From assembly GCA_029204225.1 (NCBI GenBank), contig CM055112.1, positions 22,634,578 through 22,698,577 on the forward strand: a stretch of 64,000 nt of DNA, written 5' to 3'. Source of the DNA: Diphasiastrum complanatum. Its lineage: Eukaryota > Streptophyta > Lycopodiopsida > Lycopodiales > Lycopodiaceae. Each line of letters opens with the position of its first letter. Position 1 is the first letter of the stretch. The translations under genes and the position numbers were made by a program. Positions 57,091 to 64,000 of the stretch are shown in pieces. The notes beneath the pieces were generated by a model. The model was given only the letters and a program-made list of their open reading frames with translations. It was not told the DNA's origin and ran no database searches.

Positions 57091-58950
57091 CACCCTTAGA
57101 TATTGGGCGACTACAATTGAGGGCATGTACTTAAGTGACCCAGGTACCCTAAGTTGCCCTAATCTCTAGAAGGTTCCACTAGGGCCTCTAGATAGTATAT
57201 GCAGGGCTATGATTTGCTCATTAGATAGCTTATGATCTGGTTAAGCATTCTTTAGTCATTAGGTAGCTTATGATCTGCTATTTCTTGTAGGGCTTTAGCC
57301 ATTAATTATATCATATGCTTTTGGTCATTCTTATGGGGGATTCATTGATACAATATCCGTACATCGAGTCTATATTTGAGCAATAGCCCTTCAATTAATT
57401 CGAGGGAAAACTGGAAATCCAAATATTAGGGCCCCAATTAGCAACCATGTGATATATTGGTCTTGGGCATACCAAATAAAAATGCGTGTCCACTAATAAT
57501 ATCATCAAATAACATGCCAATAGTAAAAGTAAATGACGCCACTATAATAGTATATCAATGATGCACATAATCGCCATCATGACATGAATGTCCATAACAG
57601 CCCCTCTCGGATCAGTGCACAACTATATCATCGACGTGGGTATCATATCATTCCTTGCCAGCACTCATTGGCATCATTGGTGGTGGCAGGTGGCAGTGTG
57701 GGGGAGAGTCAGGTTGGTCCTTCAATAAGGAGGGTAAATATTGATTTCTATACCCTCAGCTTCACTGAAATTTAAGCTAGTGGCCCACTGGCCCACTTTT
57801 GTGAATTTGTAAATCTGAATTTTGTTGAAACTTGTTATACTTGAAGATGGATCCTAATCAGTGATGCCTTCAATTTTTATTCTTGAGTCCTGACTAGTGA
57901 CACCTATAACTTGTAAACCATTGTTGACCCAATGTTGAATCATGAATGTTGAAACTTCAAAGTTCATATTAATTGAATAATATGTGACATGACACATGTA
58001 AAACTTGAAACTTGAAAGCTCAAATTTGAAAGTTGATATCAATGCTGATTTTTGAAACTTCAAATTGAAACATGTTACTGGAAGTGTTTCAACTTTTAAT
58101 ATTCGATTTTGAAGTTTTGAATTGCATCTAATGTTGTTCGCACACCCACATCTGTTTTGACGTCGAGGGTGCAGATGTCTGTGATGTGCAGCATGGTGCA
58201 CTTGCTCCACAGTCCTTGTATTATCAACAAGGGCCTGTAATGGAAAGAGCCAGCAGCTTGGGGGCAAACACTATTTTGTGGGTCGCCACGAGCTCCAGAA
58301 CAAGGATAAAGCTCGAGTTGCGGTTCGTAAGTGTTTCTACTTGTGTGTGCCCAGATACATTGTTTACTCTTGAATCTTTCTAAATTGTTAAATTATTCAT
58401 GATATGCTTTTGAATTTTCATTCGTCATTCTTGGGTCTTGATTTTCATTGCTCAACGAATTATTACACATTTATAAATATGATGCAATTGCTTACTGGTT
58501 AATAGTCACTGCTCAATGCTCTGGAATCTCCATACCACCCCTACACGGAGGGACATGATGAGAACCGTATCAAGCATCGGTTCCAAGTGCCAAGCGTTGA
58601 GAAGCTCAGAAGGAGGGAGCTTTGTTGCAGAGCAGGACTCTATCGCGAGGGGCTTAGACCATATTAAGAGATCATGGGTCCAATATGTACTTACTACTAT
58701 GATCTATGTCCTAATCCCCAAGCTCTCGAGTCTTCGCTCACTACTAAATACTTGGACATTAGCATGTACATATTTGAAATCCTAAAACTTTAACTTAGCA
58801 CTTGTTGAAGCTTGATTTAGTAAATTGTAATTTCTATATTGCTAAAGCCTAACTGGCAATTGTTTTTTGTCATTGTGTCCACTGTCAAATAGGAATCTAT
58901 CTAGGATTGGATGCATCATCATGTCAGATGATTAAAGTGTTACAAGGAAG
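57065..58950. other. Probable LTR remains and unassigned sequence
   Basis: The first 300 bases after the purine tract are probably LTR of the preceding gypsy fossil, with repeated ATTAGATAGCTTATGATCTG-like phrases (57220 and 57258). From 57900 to 58090 TTGAAACTTCAAA-like words recur. No gene is recognised; the open frames at 57854-58267 (-) and 58516-58785 (+) have no family. Confidence 0.4.
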
Positions 58951-58959
58951 CACCACATA

Positions 58960-59880
58960 TTGAATATATTGGTGTCTTCTTGTATGGGCACTACATCTTT
59001 GACAACAATCGATGCCTCCAATGCGGACACATTTGTCACTGTAGACTATATGTTTGGCCACATCTCTCCTCCAAATGATCCTCCTTCCGCTCCTCCTAAT
59101 GCTTTTGTTGAGTGTCTAGCTCAGTTGGCCAATGCCACTTGGTTTGGCACTGTGGGCCCCCGTCATATTCGTTTACATGTCCGTATTGATGGACGAGAAT
59201 TTATTGCTCTTGTTGATTCTGGTAGCACTCATTCTTTTCTTAGCCAGTCTGTTGCTTCTCACATCCATAGCCCCACACTTCCTATTTCACCTCCTTTGCG
59301 TGTTGAGGTCGCTAGTTCTCATTCTCTTCAGAGCACTTCTATGTTCCATCTTATTCCGATTGGAACTTTTTATGGTCAAGTTGACTTTTATGTCCTTCCT
59401 CTTGAGCGTTATGACCCGATCCTCGGAGCAGACTGGTTTGCTTCCTTGGGGGATGTTACTATTAATCTTATTGCCCAGCGTATTTCTGTTTTAGTAGAAA
59501 AAACTCCCTATATTGGTATTGATTCTTCTACAAACTATTCACTTATTTCCTGCTAGCCAGTTTGTTCGTAGCCTTCCTAAGGCACATTGTGCCGTGCTTT
59601 TATGCGTTCAGTTGGCTACTTCTCCGGCCCTTGTTATGCTGTTGCCACCTGTTATTTCTGACGACATACACTTCTGTGTTTGCTTCTACATTGCCTCCAT
59701 TACGGTTTATATCCATCGCATTGATCTTATTCAAGGTGCCCATCTGCCTTCTCAAGCACCTTATCGTATGTCCCAATCTTTGCTTCAGCAACATTCAGCA
59801 CAGTTTGGAGGAGGACCAGCTCTCATCAAAGCATTTTCCTTGGCGGAGCTTTAGTAGATAGTTAGCGGAAGTACTTCCCC
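58960..59880 (+). mobile_element. Ty3/gypsy fossil (protease to start of RT)
   Basis: The frame 58960-59556 holds a retropepsin with ALVDSGSTHSFLSQS and ERYDPILGADWFASLG. It is followed by QFVRSLPKAHCAVLL and IDLIQGAHLPSQAPYRMS, the beginning of gypsy RT. The rest is missing, the sequence ending near a poly-T run at 59899-59922. It is closely related to the protease of the element that follows. Broken and truncated. Confidence 0.85.
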
Positions 59881-59898
59881 TAAATTTGGCAACCGGAA

Positions 59899-59922
59899 AA
59901 TTTTTTTTTTTTTTTTTTTTGG
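59899..59922. repeat. Poly-T run next to GGGGGC
   Basis: About 22 T residues, then GGGGGCAG, mark the border between two gypsy fossils. Confidence 0.9.
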
Positions 59923-59924
59923 GG

Positions 59925-62900
59925 GCAGATTATTTCCGGCGCCCAAGTTCCAACTCCAGCTTGTTTGCAGGCTCTCCAGCGCCCAATTCCCTCATCTCTT
60001 TCATCCGTTCCTCCTCCCGTTTTCAGCCCTCTCACTTTTGATTGCAGGCTGTCCAGCCGCTTCATACTTGTCACTTTCGTCCGTTTTTGTCTCCGTTTGC
60101 AGCCATTTTTCACACCTTGTTTGCAGGCTGTCCATCGCCCATCCTCAACCAAATTTTACGAAATTCCGACTCCGTTTGATACTCCAATTTGTCACTTGCC
60201 TCCTGGCTGTCCAGTGCATTTTCACAGCCTTCATTTTCACTTTTTTCATTTGCTGATTGCTGTCCTTTCTTAGTTGTGATAATAGTGGTTTTAATAGACT
60301 AATTTGGGGTGACGACAAGAGTTCGCTCTCTCAAGTTTTCGTCTATTCCTTCCACTATCATTATGGCACATTCACCTACTCCGAGTGAGACTACTCAGGA
60401 AACCTTATCCGATCAGTTTCGTCGCATGGATGAGACCCTTTCTGGCCTCGTTCTTCGCTTCGATACCGTTATGACCAGCTTTGCTACTATGCAGTCACAG
60501 ATTGATTCTTTACAGCCTCATGGTCCTGGTAAAGCTCCTGTTTTTCCTTCATTTGGAACTCCCCCTCCATTTGGATTTCCATCTTCCTCTGCTAGTCAGC
60601 CTGGTGGTGGACCGATCATTCCACCTAACCCATCTCTTGGTTTCTTTTCACGTCCCCCACTTCCTGAGCCACACTTTGCTCGAGACTTTCGCGATAGACA
60701 TTTAGATGGACACGCCGCCACATGGTGGCGAGTTTATAGAGCTGACCTGAACGGGAAGGGCTCCATTTATGGCATACTTTTCGCCGTGACCTCCGTCATG
60801 CTATGATTGACCCTCAGTGGCTCGACCGCCAACGTGATACATTCCGTAGTCTCACTCAGACCAGTGATCTTGCTTCTTATACAGATCAGTTTATGGAGCT
60901 TTCTTATCTTTTCATAGATCTACAGCCCACTGAGCTTATTTCTCGTTACATTGTTGGGCTTCGTGGTGCTTTACGTAATGATATTTCTTCCTTCCGTCCT
61001 CCCACACTTGTTGAGGCGATGTCTCTTGCCAGTACTTTACAGCATAAGTACTCTGACACTCTTCCTTCCCGCTTCTCCCGACCCCATCCTTCTGCTTCAT
61101 CTTTTCCCGCTGCGTCCACCCCTACACCTGCCCCTTCTGTTCCAGCTCTCTCCATTGTCCCTTCGTCTCCTCATCCTCCGACTCCTCGACCTGCTTTTGT
61201 CCGACGTTACACGTCTGCAGAGTTCGCTGACCTTCAGCAGCAGCGTCTTTGCTTTCGTTGTAAGAGTCCTGACCATTTTGCCCGTGATTGCCGTCAGCCT
61301 CTCCCTACTACTACTGCTTTTTTTTACCATGAGGGCACTACTCCAGATGATTCCGATATCTACATTCATATTTCTGATGAGCCTGACCTATCCTCTGAGC
61401 CTTCCACTAATTTACTTCCTGCTACTTGCCATGCTCAACTTGCCTATGCTACTTGGACAGGGCGTCCTAGTCCTTGCTCCATTCGGTTACGTGTACGTAT
61501 TACAGGTCGTGAGTATATTGATTTAGTTGATATTGGCAGCACTCATTCTTTTATTAGCAGTTATATCACTCGTCGGATACGTGCTTCACCTATTCCTACT
61601 TCACAGCCTCTCACAGTTGAGGTTGCCAGTTCCCATTCTTTTCCTAGTTCTCAGATGTTTCAGCGTTTACCATACCGCATTGGAGATTTTTCTGGACAGG
61701 CAGATCTTTACATTATTCCTATGGAGCGTTATGATCTTATCCTTGGTGCTGATTGGTTTGCATCTCTTGGAGCCGTTACACTGACTTGACACATCAGACA
61801 TTGACATCTGTACTTGATGCAGTTAAACACTCACTTGTTGGCATTGATTCTCAGGGAGACTTCCAATTGGTTACCGGGAAGCAGTTTATGCGTAGCCTGC
61901 CAAAGGCTAACGATGCAGCTCTTCTTTCCATTTAGAGTACATCAGTTGCTGCTTCACTTTCACCATCCGTTGGTCCTCTTCCTCAGACTGATGCTCCTTC
62001 GGATTTATAGATTGTTGTTGTGTGCCTTGCGCCTATATGCCTTTCACAGTTCTCGTATTCAGTGGTCATTCCTGGTTTCATTGATATTGAGGCCGTATAC
62101 CTTGGTGGTATTTCTACTATTGCTTTTGCGCATACTTCAGATTGCCCTCCTGGTTCGGTGGTTGGTGCAGTATCTTCTCCATTGGTCTCTATATCTCCAT
62201 CTCTTGAGTCTGTTATGGCCGATGTTCCTACTGATTTCTATGGGGTTCTTCAGGGATCCACGTTTGATGGTTCCCTCGCTATTGGTGATCAGGTTGTATC
62301 TTCTTTCGCTTTGCTCCATGGATCTCTGCTTGAGGTTTGTGATCTGCCTCCCAATATTTCTACGGTTCCTGACATGATTCATGCGCCTTTGGCCCTTACT
62401 GTTACACATTTTTCATCCGAGGATATTTGCTTGATGGTCACTATTACTTATCTAGGGTATTTATATGCTGGGATCTTTCTAGATGAGTACACGGACATCC
62501 TTCCGTCTCCTGGTGTTTCTACATATAGGTTTGCTGCAATCCATGCCGATGGTATACACTTTTGGGTTCATGCGACTGATTCCTTTTTACCTCTTGATAT
62601 TTGGCATTCCTGGTTATTACGTATCGCTTGGATTTCATTTGGACCTATTGCTTACACTACTGCTTCATTTTCAGCTATGGACATATGGCATTCCTGGTTA
62701 TTACATATAGCTTGGTTTTCATTTGGACCTGTTGATTGGTGCTGGTTTTTCCATATTACTGATCGCCTATGGTGCGGATATCTCTATGATTATGCATGTG
62801 GCTCTCTTTCTATTCCTTGGATTGTTGCTCATTGTCAGGCTTGGCATATCCTGTTGGCTTGGGTTATTGCCTCCGTTCCAGCTACTGTTTGTCTGGGTGA

Positions 62901-63960
62901 TCTTCAGGTTCCTCATTTCAGGTTGCTCCATATCGCTTGGTCTCCGATGCTGAGTTGCCACTTTGTTCTGGTGTTCCGAGACCATCAGGGTATTGAGAGA
63001 ATTCCTTCTCCTCTCTTGGATAGTTTTTGGGGATGTTGTCGCCATATACTTCAGTGTTGCTCATATGTGCTTTGATACTCATTCCTAGCTACACGTGGAT
63101 ATTGCTCCGATGCTTGCTACTGATGTTGCGGATCCTGTTCCTCGTTCCAGTGCATTTCTTCTATTCCTCACTTGTGCGCCTGGTGTGTACTTTGGGATTA
63201 CACTTGTGGCCAGTTCCGATGGGTCATCCGATTCTCCATCCGTTTTTGGTGTATCCTATGATGGATTGTTCTACCTTCTTGGGCTTTTTGGATACCTTGG
63301 TGCTCGAGAGCTTATTACCCGAGCCAGTTCTCATTTACAGCATGTTCAGCAGCGTTATCAGACCTCAGTTGATCGTCACCGCTGCCATGTTGAGTTTCAG
63401 CTTGGAGATATGGTTTATCTACGCCTACGGTTTGCACGTCATCATTTTGTCCAGGGCCATGCTTCTACCGAGAAGCTTGCACCACGTTATTATGGGCCTT
63501 ATCGCATTTTGGAGGTTCTTAGTCCAATTACATATAGCTTATAGCTTCCTGCTTCCACACGCGCCTGTGATGTATTCCATGTCAGTTTATTACGTGCTGC
63601 TATTGAGGATGACACTCCTTGTGATGTTGAGTTTCCTACTGCTCCAGAGTTATTTCCATTTTTACCTGCTGCTATATTACAGGTTCGTCTATACCATAGT
63701 CGACGCCGCCGACAGATTCAGTTTTTGGTCCAGTGGGATGGCCGTCCTATTGAGGAGGCCACATGGGAGCCTATTGATGTCTTTTATCATACACCATCAC
63801 TTGCGGATCAGGCTCGTGCTCTTGCTGCACTTGTTGATTCCTCTACATCAGATGTTGCTCTAGATGTTGATGCACCAGGGCTTGCTGCTACTTGATCCAG
63901 TTTATTTTCGATAGTTGGGTCTTTTTCTTTTGTGCCAGGGAGAGTTATGGACTCAGTTCA
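59925..63960 (+). mobile_element. Ty3/gypsy chromovirus-type fossil with pol core replaced
   Basis: Leader 59925-60362, then gag from 60363 (MAHSPTPSETTQETLSD; later DLASYTDQFMELSYLF), a CCHC knuckle CFRCKSPDHFARDC and protease ending YDLILGADWFASLG near 61785. RT, RNase H and the integrase core are not found. Instead about 1.1-1.3 kb of unrelated sequence with a 351-codon frame (62020-63075) follows. Then come the integrase C-terminal domain (GDMVYLRLRFARHHF, LAPRYYGPYRILE) and a chromodomain (VQWDGRPIEEATWEPIDVF, about 63680-63795). A purine tract GCCAGGGAGAG near 63937 suggests that the 3' LTR begins just before the window ends. Broken in several places. Confidence 0.85.
62597..62731 (+). 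repeat. 84-bp spaced direct repeat in the non-pol block
   Basis: TGGCATTCCTGGTTATTAC followed by TAT.GCTTGG.TTTCATTTGG occurs at 62602 and again at 62686. A shorter related phrase recurs near 62843 and 62930, and in the gypsy-derived fossil near 56551 and 56625. Confidence 0.75.
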
Positions 63961-64000
63961 TTACATTCGCCGCGTCCATTTACATTTACTTTACTTTATG

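Noticed and set aside
62020-63075. 351-residue frame considered as an envelope-like or membrane protein gene
   Set aside because: Hydrophobic, Trp-rich stretches come from a repeated DNA phrase; no signal peptide, cysteine pattern or known envelope motif.

Overview
This is a transposon-rich stretch of a nuclear genome from a land plant. The evidence is four spliced exons of a DUF639 membrane-protein gene (a plant family), a BED/DUF659 hAT transposase of plant type, plant-style Ty1/copia and Ty3/gypsy remains, GT-AG introns (one over 6 kb) and very little coding DNA. Abundant (TC)n runs and the kinds of repeats would suit a large-genome plant such as a fern or another seed-free lineage, but I cannot fix the species.

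Layout: 0-3 kb, no gene seen; 3-5 kb, gypsy fossil; 6-8 kb, a solo LTR with perfect target duplication, a LINE scrap and a copia LTR; 8-12 kb, a head-to-tail chain of minus-strand LINE pieces, the last caught in an exact 714-bp tandem duplication; 14-20 kb, unassigned exon-like segments around a broken hAT transposon; 20.8-21.5 kb, a compact hAT-type MITE with a perfect 8-bp target duplication and a GC hairpin core; 24.6-26.8 kb, a decayed MULE-like element; 26.9-29.4 kb, a copia-derived element without reverse transcriptase; 31-33 kb, small copia and LINE scraps; 34.7-44 kb, the 3' half of the DUF639 gene on the minus strand with transposon-filled introns; 44.1-55.9 kb, four plus-strand LINE copies (A to D) of one family; 55.9-64 kb, gypsy-derived fossils.

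The most interesting system is the LINE family. Its ORF1 resembles the vertebrate L1 type (coiled coil, RRM-like domain, C-terminal domain) rather than the zinc-knuckle type usual in plants. In both copies that keep the junction, the endonuclease of ORF2 continues in the ORF1 frame after one stop codon. It has no early ATG, and a 34-nt hairpin sits exactly 6 nt past the stop, with pairing partly kept by paired changes. This suggests ORF2 is made by stop-codon readthrough. The 3' ends carry a small hairpin and end in (TC)n or (TTTC)n, and copies start at or follow (TC)n runs, so the family may prime on or target TC microsatellites. One copy is an ORF1-only derivative and two copies have merged into a chimeric open frame. 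All reading was by eye; no database search was possible.
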